DNA of 64,000 nucleotides from Fodinibius sp036381435 (GCA_036381435.1 DASVCW010000013.1:62001-126000), one strand, 5' to 3'. Shown: positions 9,056 through 18,868, counted from the first letter of the stretch. Notes: a model not told the origin generated them from the sequence alone. Numbers and translations are program-made.

Positions 9056-10795
9056 TCACTCACTACTCGTTAAATCATTAATAAGACCATTCATTCTGTT
9101 TTCCAACTCTTCAGTCGCTTCATCAAAGCCGTCCCGATTTTTAATCTCTGTACTCACACTGCAATAAAATTTAATTTTTGGTTCGGTTCCTGACGGACGG
9201 ACCGTGACCCTCGAACCATCTTCGGTAATAAATTGAAGTACGTTTGATTTTGGAAGATCAATAGGAATGACTTTACCCGACTCAACATTCTTTTCTTCCT
9301 GTGCTTTAAAATCTTTAATGATAACAACTTTTGAGCTGCTTAGTTTAGAAGGAGGAGACTGTCGGTAATTCTTCATCATATTCTGAATTTCTTCGGCTCC
9401 CTTTTTGCCTTTCTTATAAACGGAGACCAGTCTTTCCCTGAAATATCCATATTCCAGGTAAATGTCTAAAAGTTGCTCATACAGGCTGCTGTCTTGGTCT
9501 TTATAAAAAGCAGCCATTTCGGCGATAATTGCAGATGAGACAATGGCGTCTTTATCCCGCACATGTTCGCCAATCAGGTAACCGTAGCTTTCTTCACCGC
9601 CGGCGATAAACTGCTTTTTACCTTCGAGCTTAGTCATCAGTTCACCGATATACTTGAACCCGGTGAGTGTGTTAAGACATTCCACCCCATAATAATCGGC
9701 GATGCGATCTATTAAATAGGAGGTTACTACCGTTTTCACCACATATTCATCCCCGCTCAGCTTGTGCGCTTTTTTCCAGGCGTCGAGCATATAATCGATA
9801 ATCAGCGTTCCGGTTTGATTACCGTTCAGCAGTACCCATTCACCTTTATCATTTTTAACGGCAATACCTACCCGGTCGGCATCCGGATCAGTAGCCATCA
9901 CCAGTTCAGCATCAATTTCGCGGGCTTTTTCAAGCGCCATCGACAGCGCTTCTTTTTCCTCGGGATTAGGATATTCAACCGTGGGAAAATCACCATCGAA
10001 TTCCATCTGTTCTTTTACAAAGTTCACATTCTCAAAGCCCAGCTTTTCAAAAACTTGCGGCATTAGTACTCCTGAAGTGCCGTGAATAGGAGAGAAGACA
10101 ATTTTAAGATCTTTTTGCCGCTTTATAGCGTCTTTTGAAATCGATTGTGAGACGACTTCATTTACATACTTCTCATCAAGTTCTGCACCGATCATTTCTA
10201 CATATTCATTATCCCGGTTGAAGCAAACTTCATCAATGCTTTCAATTTTTTGGACTTCCTCCATCACCTTTTGATCATACGGAGCCACAAACTGTCCGCC
10301 ATTTGACCCATAAGCTTTATAGCCGTTGTATTCTTTGGGATTATGCGAAGCCGTTAGCATTACGCCAGCCTGACAACCGAGCTCACGAATGGCATAAGAG
10401 AGCTCGGGGGTGGGACGCAGTCCGTCAAACAGATACACATAAATGCCGTTGGCGGAAAAGACATCAGCCACGGTATTGGCCAGCGTTTCAGAATTATTCC
10501 GGCAATCGTGAGCAATAACAACTTTCAGGTTTTCATCAGGATATGTTTTCTTAAGAAAGTTGCTTAATCCCTGTGTAGCAATGCCAAAGGTATATTTATT
10601 GACCCGGTTGGAACCCACGCCCATAATTCCGCGAATGCCGCCGGTACCGAACTCCATGTCCTTGTAGAACGCATCGGTCAGCTCATTGTACTTTTTGTTA
10701 TCGAGTTTTTCTCTGATTTCAGCTTTGGTCTCTTCATCATAATTGCCGTTAAGCCATTGATTGATGTTGTCTTGAGTAGTCTTGTCTAATTGCAT
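9056..10795 (-). CDS. alpha-D-phosphohexomutase (phosphoglucomutase/phosphomannomutase)
   Basis: 579 residues, the long PGM2-like class. All four functional loops are present: catalytic phosphoserine TASHNPKEYNGYK, metal loop DPDADRVG, sugar-specificity loop GGEESYG and phosphate-binding loop RPSGTEPKIKFY. It interconverts hexose 1- and 6-phosphates (glucose or mannose; the choice cannot be fixed from sequence) and so feeds glycogen, nucleotide sugars and the envelope. The last residues overlap no neighbour; the gene follows a 150-bp repeat-bearing gap after the peptidase gene. Confidence 0.93.
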   Translation of the reverse strand: MQLDKTTQDNINQWLNGNYDEETKAEIREKLDNKKYNELTDAFYKDMEFGTGGIRGIMGVGSNRVNKYTFGIATQGLSNFLKKTYPDENLKVVIAHDCRNNSETLANTVADVFSANGIYVYLFDGLRPTPELSYAIRELGCQAGVMLTASHNPKEYNGYKAYGSNGGQFVAPYDQKVMEEVQKIESIDEVCFNRDNEYVEMIGAELDEKYVNEVVSQSISKDAIKRQKDLKIVFSPIHGTSGVLMPQVFEKLGFENVNFVKEQMEFDGDFPTVEYPNPEEKEALSMALEKAREIDAELVMATDPDADRVGIAVKNDKGEWVLLNGNQTGTLIIDYMLDAWKKAHKLSGDEYVVKTVVTSYLIDRIADYYGVECLNTLTGFKYIGELMTKLEGKKQFIAGGEESYGYLIGEHVRDKDAIVSSAIIAEMAAFYKDQDSSLYEQLLDIYLEYGYFRERLVSVYKKGKKGAEEIQNMMKNYRQSPPSKLSSSKVVIIKDFKAQEEKNVESGKVIPIDLPKSNVLQFITEDGSRVTVRPSGTEPKIKFYCSVSTEIKNRDGFDEATEELENRMNGLINDLTSSE

Positions 10796-10984
10796 TTGAT
10801 TGATAGTAGTGAGTCTTGAGTTTTGAGTCGCGAGTTTTTTGGTGAATTTACAGGAAGGCTAAAAGTAACATTAGATTGGGGGATTTTCTAATGAGAATTA
10901 ATTAAGGGTTTTTGAAAGAGAATGCGTTTCTCGCACTTATTTTATTTGTCAATGTTAAATTGAAGGGCTAGAGTTTGCCTTCCC

Positions 10985-11148
10985 AACCCACCCCCTCCAA
11001 GGAGGGAATATTTTCTTGCTGGTTTTTTACTCATAGCTGCTATAGAATTGGCAAGTCATTTTTAGTTAAGGGGAAATTCTAAGAATAGCCCAAGTATAAG
11101 TCCCCTCTCGGGAGGGGTGCCTCGAGAATTCGGGGCGTGGTGGGTCCG
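10985..11148. repeat. GGACCCACCC-family repeat (divergent copy)
   Basis: Left end is aacccaccccctccaaggag; right end is gggcgtggtgggtccg, the reverse-complement style terminus of the family. The right half carries two hairpins (cccctctcgggagggg and cctcgagaattcgggg). It fills the 363-bp gap between the phosphomutase gene (starts 10795) and lgt; I see no gene there. Confidence 0.6.
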
Positions 11149-11158
11149 AATAAGGCAA

Positions 11159-12181
11159 TTAATTCTGACTAACAACTTCTTTTTGCCAATCCACCCTCTT
11201 AACCATCAGCCAAATCCCTAAAACGATCAACGGAATACTCAGCCATTGTCCCATACTAAACAGTCCGGTAGAAAAGGTGACCAGATCTGATTTAACATAT
11301 TCCAGCAAGAATCTTCCGCCGAACAGGAAGGTTAAGAAAATGCCAAAGAGGGAGCCTTCAGGCGGCTTTTCGTTGTAATACCTGTAAACTCTCCACAGAA
11401 CGGCAAACACGACGAGGCAAAGAACGGCTTCATATAACATGGAAGGGTGGCGTGGAACCATTCCTAAATCGGGCCTTTGCGCAAAAACAATACCCCAGGG
11501 AAGATCGGTGGGTTCACCGATAATTTCAGAATTGATAAAATTTCCGGTACGGATAAAGGCTCCTGCCAGCGCTACTACTACCACTACCCGGTCTGCCAGC
11601 CACAGAAAACTCATATTCCGCTTCTTCTTGGTATAAAGATACATGGCGAGGAGAATTCCGATGGCAGCACCATGACTTGCGAGTCCCCCGTGCCAGATAG
11701 CAAGAATTTCAGATGGATTGCGCAGATAAAAAGCCGGATCATAAAAAAGAACATGTCCCAGCCTCGCGCCAACAACGGTAGCAATTAAAACATAGGTCAG
11801 CAGTTGTTCGACTTCTTCTTCGGAGCGCCCGGCCTGATTAAACATATAGCGGGTGATGAGATAGCCGACAACAAATGAAGCCGCGAATAAAAACCCATAC
11901 CATCGCGGCCGGATAGGACCGATTTCACTGATCGTGGGGGAGGGAAGCACCAGGAAAATGAGCTGCCCCAGGATGAACGAGCCAATAATCATTCCCCAGA
12001 ATTTCCATTGAGGAACGTCTGCTTCCTTTCGGGGATCGTCCGGCATCAATTTTTGATAACCGAAATAGATAAAAATAAAGGCAGCAACGATGCCCCAGAT
12101 AGCGATGGGAAAGGGTAGGTGAATGGTGCCGATATCAATAGCAACGGGGTCGGCATTCCAGACTATGTGATCTGTTTGCAT
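11159..12181 (-). CDS. lgt: prolipoprotein diacylglyceryl transferase
   Basis: 340 residues with about seven transmembrane segments. The Lgt signature is RTGNFINSEIIGEPT (arginine, glycine and asparagine essential in the family), followed by RHPSMLYEA, and the GARLGHVLFYDP segment holds other conserved residues. It moves the diacylglyceryl group from phosphatidylglycerol to the cysteine of prolipoproteins, the first step in lipoprotein maturation; the lipoproteins in this window (2369, 4053, 6616) depend on it. It is 50-70 residues longer than the E. coli enzyme, mostly at the N-terminus and in the second helix. It lies downstream of cysS on the same strand, separated by a repeat. Confidence 0.95.
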   Translation of the reverse strand: MQTDHIVWNADPVAIDIGTIHLPFPIAIWGIVAAFIFIYFGYQKLMPDDPRKEADVPQWKFWGMIIGSFILGQLIFLVLPSPTISEIGPIRPRWYGFLFAASFVVGYLITRYMFNQAGRSEEEVEQLLTYVLIATVVGARLGHVLFYDPAFYLRNPSEILAIWHGGLASHGAAIGILLAMYLYTKKKRNMSFLWLADRVVVVVALAGAFIRTGNFINSEIIGEPTDLPWGIVFAQRPDLGMVPRHPSMLYEAVLCLVVFAVLWRVYRYYNEKPPEGSLFGIFLTFLFGGRFLLEYVKSDLVTFSTGLFSMGQWLSIPLIVLGIWLMVKRVDWQKEVVSQN

Positions 12182-12218
12182 ATTTTAAGTAATGAGTAGA
12201 AGGTAATAAGTAGTAAGT

Positions 12219-12301
12219 ATGTAACCCCAAGCGCCTGCTTGGGAAAAGATAATCGTTGAAATAAAGAACATCCCGATCGAAGCAGGCGCTTCGATGTACA
12301 T
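12219..12301 (+). repeat. 80-bp AAGCGCCTGCTT repeat, copy 1
   Basis: Begins atgtaaccccaagcgcctgc and ends gcaggcgcttcgatgtaca. The internal words AAGCGCCTGCTT and AAGCAGGCGCTT are inverted repeats, so the element can fold into a hairpin, and its ends are TGTA/TACA. A second copy in inverted orientation is at 13941-14020; together they bracket cysS. Copy 1 ends 2 bp from the cysS stop codon. Confidence 0.85.
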
Positions 12302-12303
12302 TC

Positions 12304-13755
12304 TTATTCAATTTTAAATTCTGTACCCTCGGGGCCGTCCATAAGTTTGATATCCATTTCGTTTAGCTGATCGCGTACCATATCCGAAAGCTCAAAATTC
12401 CTGTTGGCGCGGGCCTTGTTTCGCAAATCAATCAATAACTCGACCAACTTGCGGGTTTTATCCTGAGAAGGAGCGGCTTTTTCCTGTTGTGGCCACAAGC
12501 CCAGTACCCCGTCGACGAAATCGTGAAGAAATTTTTTAATCTCGTCAATATTTTCAGGGGTTTTACCACTGTTAATTTGCTTGCGGATTTCCTTCAGTTC
12601 CTCAAACAAAACGGCGATGGTTTGAGCGGTGTTAAAATCATCATTCATCTTGCTTTCCACCGCTTCTTTCAATCCATTCAGATCGTAAGCTTCGCCCGTA
12701 CCTTCACTTGCTTTGTCGATATCTTCGACCATATCCTGCAAGTTTCGAAGTCCGTTTTCAGCACCGGAAAGGGCATCTTCAGAGAAGTCGGTAGTGCTCC
12801 GGTAATGGCTTTGCAGCAGGAAGAAACGAATGACCTGAGGGTCCCAGGCCCGGCTCAAAAGCTCATGCTCGCCCGAAAAAAACTGCTGAAGTGAAATAGC
12901 GTTACCCAGCGATTTCCCCATTTTTTGTCCGTTGAGCGTAACCATGTTATTATGCATCCAGTAGTTGGCGAAGGGTTTATCAAAAGCACCTTCACTTTGG
13001 GCGATTTCGCATTCGTGATGCGGAAACTGGTTATCTAGTCCGCCGCCGTGAATATCAAAATGCTCGCCTAAATACTTAGTGGACATTGCCGAGCATTCCA
13101 CATGCCAGCCTGGATAACCCATACCCCAGGGCGAAGGCCATTTCATAATGTGTCCGTCACCGGCTTTTTTCCAAAGTGCAAAATCTTCAGGAGCCTTTTT
13201 ATCGCTCGCGGTGTTGATGCGCGTACCGCTTTCCTGCTCTTCAACGGAACGTCCGCTGAGCTTGCCGTAGTCTTTATCTGAAGAGACATCAAAATAAACA
13301 TTGCCATTGGTTTCGTAGGCGTGACCGTTTTCAAGCAGTTTTTTCACCATTTCAATTTGCTCAATGATATGCCCGGTGGCGCGGGGTGAAATATCGGGAC
13401 GCTCAACCCCAAGTTTGTCCATATCCCGAAAGTAGTTGTAGGTATATTTTTCGGCGATCTCCATTGGTTCAAGTTTTTCCCGGGCTGCCTGCTTTTCAAG
13501 CTTATCTTCACCCTGGTCGGCATCATCAGTCAGATGCCCCACATCAGTGATATTTTGAACATACCGTACTTTATAATCTAAATACTCCAGATACCGAACC
13601 ACTACATCAAATGAAACATAGCTTTTGGCGTGACCAAGATGCGGGTCGCCGTAAACAGTAGGGCCGCAGACGTACATCCCTACAAATCCCTTGTTAATGG
13701 GTTTGAACTTTTCTTTTGCCCGGCTTAAGGTATTATAAATGTGTAAATCGTTCAT
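12304..13755 (-). CDS. cysS: cysteinyl-tRNA synthetase
   Basis: 483 residues, class I synthetase that charges tRNA-Cys. Zinc ligands are Cys30 (MYVCGPTVYGDPH), the cysteine in GWHVECSAMS, the histidine of HHECEIAQSE and the following glutamate. The HIGH motif appears as HLGH (39-42) and the KMSKS loop as KMGKSLGN. The C-terminal DALR/anticodon region ends in NEMDIKLMDGPEGTEF. The gene is flanked on both sides by inverted copies of the AAGCGCCTGCTT repeat. Confidence 0.97.
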   Translation of the reverse strand: MNDLHIYNTLSRAKEKFKPINKGFVGMYVCGPTVYGDPHLGHAKSYVSFDVVVRYLEYLDYKVRYVQNITDVGHLTDDADQGEDKLEKQAAREKLEPMEIAEKYTYNYFRDMDKLGVERPDISPRATGHIIEQIEMVKKLLENGHAYETNGNVYFDVSSDKDYGKLSGRSVEEQESGTRINTASDKKAPEDFALWKKAGDGHIMKWPSPWGMGYPGWHVECSAMSTKYLGEHFDIHGGGLDNQFPHHECEIAQSEGAFDKPFANYWMHNNMVTLNGQKMGKSLGNAISLQQFFSGEHELLSRAWDPQVIRFFLLQSHYRSTTDFSEDALSGAENGLRNLQDMVEDIDKASEGTGEAYDLNGLKEAVESKMNDDFNTAQTIAVLFEELKEIRKQINSGKTPENIDEIKKFLHDFVDGVLGLWPQQEKAAPSQDKTRKLVELLIDLRNKARANRNFELSDMVRDQLNEMDIKLMDGPEGTEFKIE

Positions 13756-13839
13756 TTGAAATATTAAGTATTAATCAATTCTCTGCTAAATGAAGTCGCT
13801 TGCAAAGATACAAATTAACCCCTAAATCCCCTAAAGGCA

Positions 13840-13870
13840 GGTGCCAGGCACTTGGGAAGTGCCTGGCACC
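13840..13870. repeat. perfect 14-bp hairpin GGTGCCAGGCACTT
   Basis: ggtgccaggcactt (13840-13853) and its exact reverse complement aagtgcctggcacc (13857-13870) are separated by GGG. It has no T-run on either side, so it is more likely a dispersed palindromic repeat than a terminator. It lies in the 270-bp gap between AsmA and cysS. Confidence 0.6.
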
Positions 13871-13940
13871 TTTGAAGGGCGTTCCCTGCAGCGCTCAAAG
13901 GGAGTTGTACTCCCGCCCCCGTTTGCAGGAATTTGTTTTC

Positions 13941-14020
13941 ATGTATATCGAAGCGCCTGCTTCGATCGGTGTTCTTCGATTCCGCAATATTCTTTCCCAA
14001 GCAGGCGCTTGGGGTTACAT
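13941..14020 (-). repeat. 80-bp AAGCGCCTGCTT repeat, copy 2 (inverted)
   Basis: On the minus strand it reads atgtaaccccaagcgcctgc and ends cgcttcgatatacat, closely matching 12219-12301. The central part differs while the ends are conserved, as in small structured mobile repeats. It ends 5 bp before the AsmA stop codon. Confidence 0.85.
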
Positions 14021-14025
14021 GGTAA

Positions 14026-16767
14026 TCACCCATCGCCCCCAAACAAATTATCCAGCAGATTTCCGGCCTTATTCTTCAAATAATCTTTAATAATCGGCGC
14101 GATCACTTCTTTATCGGGACGAATTACAGGGGCTTTATTGGTTCCCGTAATGCGAAGCGGTATCATCACCGTTCCGTTTTTCCGGGTCAGCGCATTCACT
14201 GCCTGAGTGGTGATCACCGAAGCAATATCATCTTTAAATTGCCCCGGTAAAAAGATTTTTGCCTGGTAATTAATCGTTTCCTTAACCAAATGCTGCGTTC
14301 CGTTCAATCCCAGCCCGATATCGCCGCTGGTTAGCTCTAAATTTCTAAAGGTAAGGATGCTGTTGTCCAGGTTAAAAGTGCTTTGCCATTTATCAAGAGC
14401 CGCATTTTTTAATTCATTGATACCTAAAAATTCAGCTATTTTTACCTGTAGCGGATGCCCCTTTAGCCGGGCTTTGGTCATCCCGAAGCTGCCTTCCATT
14501 TCTGATGTTTCAATCAGCGGATCAAGATATTCATTAAGTTCTGTATAATAATCGACATTTGCGCTAAATGCCCCATTGACATATTTATGGAAGTCGCTGC
14601 TTTCGCCCAGAACTTTATACTCTTTAAAAAATGCTGAAGCCTCAAGGCTATCCAGTGAGCCTTTAAAGGTGATCATAGTGTGATCGGGACGCGGAATCTC
14701 CCAAACAAATGATCCGGCGGCTTCACCCCCAAACAGTTCTATCGTTGCTTTTTCAAGGTTGATTTTCCGCGGCGTGGTACTGGCTTGTGCTTTTAAGTTG
14801 TTCATCTCAACGCCTGTTACAATCAGCCTGCCGATTTCAGCCGTTACCGAAGAGGTCAGGTCCGGCAGATTGATGGGCACAGGCGCACTGCTCGTATCCT
14901 GCCAGTTAATCAGTTCATCAAGATTGAGCAGCTTGCTTTTGTAGGAGCCTTCCAGGTGCGGCGTTACCTCACGATTTTTTTCAGCTTTAAGATACGCCAT
15001 ATAACCGGTCAAAGAACCGTTTAGGGTGATGTCTGATGAACCAATCTTAAAGTTAAGTGTCTTTAGCTTCGCAATTGAAGGCGCTAAAGTGAGCTCCCCG
15101 TCAAGATCAGTAACCGGCTGTACCAGCGCTTCACCCTCCATGTTGACGTTTTGAACTGTCATTTCGCCGTTAAATTTTAGTTCGGCAGGCCGGGCAGGCG
15201 GACCGGAAACATGCAAACTGAGATCAGCCAAACCGGTTAACTTTTTGACGGCAGGCTTGATATTATAGTAAACAGGTATTTGGCTGAGATTAGCTTGCCC
15301 GTTTACTTGCAGATCAACTCGTCTGTTTTCACTCAGGTAATCGGTGATGTTTCCTTCAATCGACAGTTTATTATCACCCGTCTTAAAGCTGGCCTTGGCA
15401 ATGCTAAGCATCGGCCCGTCAAGACTGCTTCGAAGGGTGATGTTTTGAATAGGCTTACCCAGCGATTTGTGATCAATAAATCCGTTGGAAAGGGTGATGG
15501 AACCTGACTCAACCGCTTCCACAATTTGTTCCGCTTGTCCTTTTAGCCTTACGCTTGCGTCAAGTATTCCGCGCATAGTCAACGTATCTTCATCAATGGG
15601 GTAAAAACGATTGATGGTCGCCAAATCGAAATCAAGATCAGCGCTTAAATCAATGGATCGCCGGTTTTCACTCAGCGGATTCAGAATTTTTCCCTGTGCA
15701 GAAAAGGTATTTTCGGCGGCTTGGGCGGTGAACGTTTCAAGCGTCACCTGTTCGTTGGTAGCCCGCGCGGTAAGCTGAATATCATGAATAGCTTCGGGCA
15801 GGTCAGGATATTTGACAAAACCATCCGATACTTCAACCCGAATATCAAAGGCGGGCAATGTTTCACCCCCAACGGCTCCGTTTATGTTTCCTTCGATCGC
15901 CAGTGAGCCGCGAGTTTCTAATTCTTGAACAGATTCCTGAAAGGCTGCCGGCGTCAATTTTAAAAGTTCAGCAAAATTATCAGATGAAGAACTGAAGTGG
16001 AGATTAATCGCGGGGGTCGTGCTCCAGTTTGAAACGGAGCCGGTGAGATTTAACGCGAGTCCGCGGATAGAAAAGGTGCCTTCATCGAAGGTAATGGTTT
16101 CTTCATCAAGATTAATGGTGGACTGTTGCGAAAGGCTGAGCGGAAGTCCGTTGACATAAACCGAACTGTCAACCATTGCCTTCAGCCCGCCGATGTTTAA
16201 ATCGATGGTGCTTTTGATGAGATCGGCGTAGCTGAGGGAAATATCGGCATCCAAGTCATTTATTTGGATATTCGTATTCGAGGTTTCATCCCGGTAGCCG
16301 AAATCCCCGCCGCTCACCTGAAAAGATGGAATGTTGATGGCATAGCCTGCCGAAGTATCCTGTGCGGTTTCTTCGCCCCGCATTAGAAAATCGATATTGG
16401 TGCTGCTGTCAGAATGAACAATATAAGTGAACTGAGGATTTTGCAGGCTGATTTCCGAGATATTAATTTGATCACCAAAAAGGGAAAACAATTCGACCGA
16501 AGCTGTCAATTCATCCAGCGAAAGGAGGGTATCTGATGCCGTTTCACCCGGAATGCTGAGGTTTTCAATGTTGATGCCTGGCTGTGGAAAGGTGCTGAAA
16601 AAAGTGAGTGAAATTGATTCAACCTGCACGGGACGTCCCACAAAATCGTTAACATAAGGCATGATGGTTGATTTGAGCCGGTCATCAGTAAAATATAAAT
16701 TCAGGCCAACTGCCAGAATAATAATGAAGGCAAGAATACCGCCTGCGATTTTAAGAAAGGTTTTCAT
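14026..16767 (-). CDS. AsmA-family envelope protein
   Basis: 913 residues. One N-terminal membrane helix (LKIAGGILAFIIILAVGLNLYF) anchors a long periplasmic body. The start matches the AsmA domain (FTDDRLKSTIMPYVNDFVGRPV, then SLTFFSTFPQPGINIENLSI), and the C-terminus matches the AsmA-like C-terminal domain (LELTSGDIGLGLNG, then the LTRKNGTVMIPLRITGTNKAP segment). The rest is beta-rich and repetitive, as expected for the repeating beta-groove proteins of this superfamily, which carry lipid between inner and outer membrane. Exact role is inferred. It is transcribed towards cysS. Confidence 0.9.
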   Translation of the reverse strand: MKTFLKIAGGILAFIIILAVGLNLYFTDDRLKSTIMPYVNDFVGRPVQVESISLTFFSTFPQPGINIENLSIPGETASDTLLSLDELTASVELFSLFGDQINISEISLQNPQFTYIVHSDSSTNIDFLMRGEETAQDTSAGYAINIPSFQVSGGDFGYRDETSNTNIQINDLDADISLSYADLIKSTIDLNIGGLKAMVDSSVYVNGLPLSLSQQSTINLDEETITFDEGTFSIRGLALNLTGSVSNWSTTPAINLHFSSSSDNFAELLKLTPAAFQESVQELETRGSLAIEGNINGAVGGETLPAFDIRVEVSDGFVKYPDLPEAIHDIQLTARATNEQVTLETFTAQAAENTFSAQGKILNPLSENRRSIDLSADLDFDLATINRFYPIDEDTLTMRGILDASVRLKGQAEQIVEAVESGSITLSNGFIDHKSLGKPIQNITLRSSLDGPMLSIAKASFKTGDNKLSIEGNITDYLSENRRVDLQVNGQANLSQIPVYYNIKPAVKKLTGLADLSLHVSGPPARPAELKFNGEMTVQNVNMEGEALVQPVTDLDGELTLAPSIAKLKTLNFKIGSSDITLNGSLTGYMAYLKAEKNREVTPHLEGSYKSKLLNLDELINWQDTSSAPVPINLPDLTSSVTAEIGRLIVTGVEMNNLKAQASTTPRKINLEKATIELFGGEAAGSFVWEIPRPDHTMITFKGSLDSLEASAFFKEYKVLGESSDFHKYVNGAFSANVDYYTELNEYLDPLIETSEMEGSFGMTKARLKGHPLQVKIAEFLGINELKNAALDKWQSTFNLDNSILTFRNLELTSGDIGLGLNGTQHLVKETINYQAKIFLPGQFKDDIASVITTQAVNALTRKNGTVMIPLRITGTNKAPVIRPDKEVIAPIIKDYLKNKAGNLLDNLFGGDG

Positions 16768-16836
16768 TCAAATGATGTTTTAAATAATGGTTTTAACAGT
16801 ATACGATTAGCAAACCCTTGCAATGATCCGATGTTG

Positions 16837-16877
16837 CGTATTCCGTATTGATTTCTTTTGGCGAAATACGGAATACG
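16837..16877. repeat. 13-bp perfect inverted repeat CGTATTCCGTATT
   Basis: cgtattccgtatt (16837-16849) and aatacggaatacg (16865-16877), 15-base loop, in the divergent gap between the AsmA gene and pcm. Similar TATTGCGTATT text recurs near 62748-62812, so it may be another dispersed repeat; an operator is also possible. Confidence 0.5.
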
Positions 16878-16955
16878 AAATACGTAAGGAATTGATGTTT
16901 GTTTCCAAAGTTCCTTATGTTGTAAGTATAAACTATAAATCTATACATTTAAAAT

Positions 16956-17624
16956 ATGTTGAATTGGGGATTAGGGCAAAATAACCCAAAGTTTAATCAG
17001 CGCCGGAAGCAACTGGTACATACCTTGAAGGAAAAAGGGATAAAGGATAGCCGTGTACTTGAGGCTTTCGGAATCGTGCCTCGTCATATCTTCGTGGATA
17101 CCGCTTTACAAGACCGGGCTTATAAAGATACTGCCCTGCCCATTGGTAAAGAACAGACTATTTCTCAGCCTTTTACCGTAGCACGCCAAACCGAACTGCT
17201 GGAAGTAAAACCGGGTGAAAGAGTACTTGAAATCGGGACGGGATCGGGCTACCAGGCAGCTATTTTATGTGAGTTAGGGGCAGAAGTTTATACGGTTGAA
17301 CGTCATGAGAAATTGTATGAAAGGGCACGGTCAACACTTAAAGAATTAGGCTATTCAGTGCAGAGCAAGCTGGGGGATGGCACCCTCGGATGGTCGGCGT
17401 ACGCTCCTTATGATGCTATTGTGGTGACGGCCGGCGCACCGGTAGTACCGGAAGATTTGGTAGAACAGTTAAATGTAAACGGGCGACTGGTGGTGCCGAT
17501 TGGTGATGAAAAACAGCAGGAAATGGTCCGGCTTATCAAAATTCGTGAGAATGAAATAGAAGAAGAGCATTACAGCCATTTTAAATTTGTTCCCCTCATC
17601 GGTAAAAAAGGTTGGCAGAAGTAG
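16956..17624 (+). CDS. pcm: protein-L-isoaspartate O-methyltransferase
   Basis: 222 residues, class I SAM methyltransferase. Motif I is VLEIGTGSGYQAAIL, preceded by the PCMT signature PIGKEQTISQPFTVARQTELL, and post-I residue E in YTVERHEKLYERA. Motif II is in DAIVVTAGAP. The enzyme methylates isoaspartyl residues formed by protein ageing and starts their repair. Single gene, divergent from the AsmA gene. Confidence 0.96.
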   Translation: MLNWGLGQNNPKFNQRRKQLVHTLKEKGIKDSRVLEAFGIVPRHIFVDTALQDRAYKDTALPIGKEQTISQPFTVARQTELLEVKPGERVLEIGTGSGYQAAILCELGAEVYTVERHEKLYERARSTLKELGYSVQSKLGDGTLGWSAYAPYDAIVVTAGAPVVPEDLVEQLNVNGRLVVPIGDEKQQEMVRLIKIRENEIEEEHYSHFKFVPLIGKKGWQK

Positions 17625-17680
17625 GGATTTGTGATTGATGATTGGCGATTGATGATTACTTTTTTAATAACGGATTAAAG

Positions 17681-17744
17681 TTCCCCTTGGAGAAAAGGGG
17701 ATTTAGGCCTGCCTGCCGAAGCTTTAGCGTAGGCTGGGGGATTG
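17681..17744 (+). repeat. CCCCTTGGAGAA...GGCTGGGGG repeat, copy 1
   Basis: This 64-bp segment (starts ttccccttggagaaaagggg, ends gcgtaggctgggggattga) is almost identical to 29998-30060. It contains the stems ccccttggagaaaagggg and gcctgcctgccgaagctttagcgtaggc. It occupies the gap between pcm and the Usp gene. Confidence 0.75.
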
Positions 17745-17857
17745 ATCTCGGAAAACTTCAACGGTCATCCGTCTCCCGTCAGTTAAACGGAACGCTTTTA
17801 AGCGGAATTTGATTTTTTAAGCATAGGTTCATCAAAATCAAATCGCTTATTTCAATT

Positions 17858-18868
17858 ATGATGCTCATCAAGAAAATATTAGTGCCTACCGATTTTTCAG
17901 AAAGTGCAACTCCCGCTTATATTCATGCCCAGGAAATCGCCCAAAAGTTTGGAGCACGGATTGATTTCATGCATGTAGTTCCCAATCTGCAATATTTTAA
18001 TGAAAGCATGGCAACCATGTCCCATCAGGAAGTTCCGGTTAATTTGGATGAAGATATTTATCCCACCGCTCAGCAGAAGTCCGATCATCAATTAAAAGAA
18101 GTAGCTAAAGATTATGTAAAAGATGAATATAAGGGCGAAATGATAACCAAAATAAATCGTAAACCTTCTTCGGCTATAGCAGAAGTGGCGAAAGACGGTA
18201 ATTATGATCTTATTGTCATGGCATCTAAAGGCAGTCATGATTCTGATATGTTTCGAGGCAGCACCACAGAAAAAGTAATTCGTCACTCTGAAGTTCCTGT
18301 TTTTACTGTTGATAAAGGCCTTACAGCAGAGGGTATTAAACGAATTTTGCTACCCACGGATGGATCGGAAATTTCATTTACCGCTTTACCACTGGCGCTT
18401 ACCTTAGCCGAAATTTATGGGGCTGATATTACGCTTTATCATGTGTTGGAGCTTCACGGAAATTTGTTGTCTGACGAGAGCAAAAGTCCGAAGAAATCGG
18501 AAGAGCTCAATATTTATGAGTCGATTCTTGAACATTTGCAGCATTATTTGACCCAGGAGGGTATGGAAAATATTGAGATAGTACGGGGTGAAGTGGATTA
18601 TCAAGATCAGCTGCTGATTTCAACGGGGGCTTCAAGCCACAGGGTTAATCTTTACACTGTTTTAGAGAAAGGAGTTGGGGCTCACTATGCTATTGCGGAT
18701 TACGCTCCCGGACACGCTGATGTTGTTGTGATGGCTACTCACGGACGCGGCGGACTGGCACGTTTCTTTCTCGGTTCAACCACTGAAAAAGTGACCCAGT
18801 ATTTAGAACTTCCCGTTGTTACCGTTAAACCCCCTAAAGAAAAACTGGCGAAGAGAGAGAACCGGTAA
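17858..18868 (+). CDS. tandem universal stress protein (UspA x2)
   Basis: 336 residues with two Usp domains. Domain 1 begins KKILVPTDFSESATPAYIHA and ends with the ATP-binding-type motif DLIVMASKGSHDSDMFRGSTTEKV. Domain 2 begins RILLPTDGSEISFTALPLAL and ends DVVVMATHGRGGLARFFLGSTTEKV, with the full G-2x-G-9x-G(S/T) signature. Domain 2 therefore probably binds ATP; domain 1 has a near-complete motif. Cytoplasmic stress-survival protein, precise role unknown. The start may be either of the first two codons (MM). Confidence 0.93.
   Translation: MMLIKKILVPTDFSESATPAYIHAQEIAQKFGARIDFMHVVPNLQYFNESMATMSHQEVPVNLDEDIYPTAQQKSDHQLKEVAKDYVKDEYKGEMITKINRKPSSAIAEVAKDGNYDLIVMASKGSHDSDMFRGSTTEKVIRHSEVPVFTVDKGLTAEGIKRILLPTDGSEISFTALPLALTLAEIYGADITLYHVLELHGNLLSDESKSPKKSEELNIYESILEHLQHYLTQEGMENIEIVRGEVDYQDQLLISTGASSHRVNLYTVLEKGVGAHYAIADYAPGHADVVVMATHGRGGLARFFLGSTTEKVTQYLELPVVTVKPPKEKLAKRENR

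Noticed and set aside
17897..18091. Antisense ORFs within the Usp gene
   Set aside because: They follow from the codon use of the Usp gene and have no independent support.
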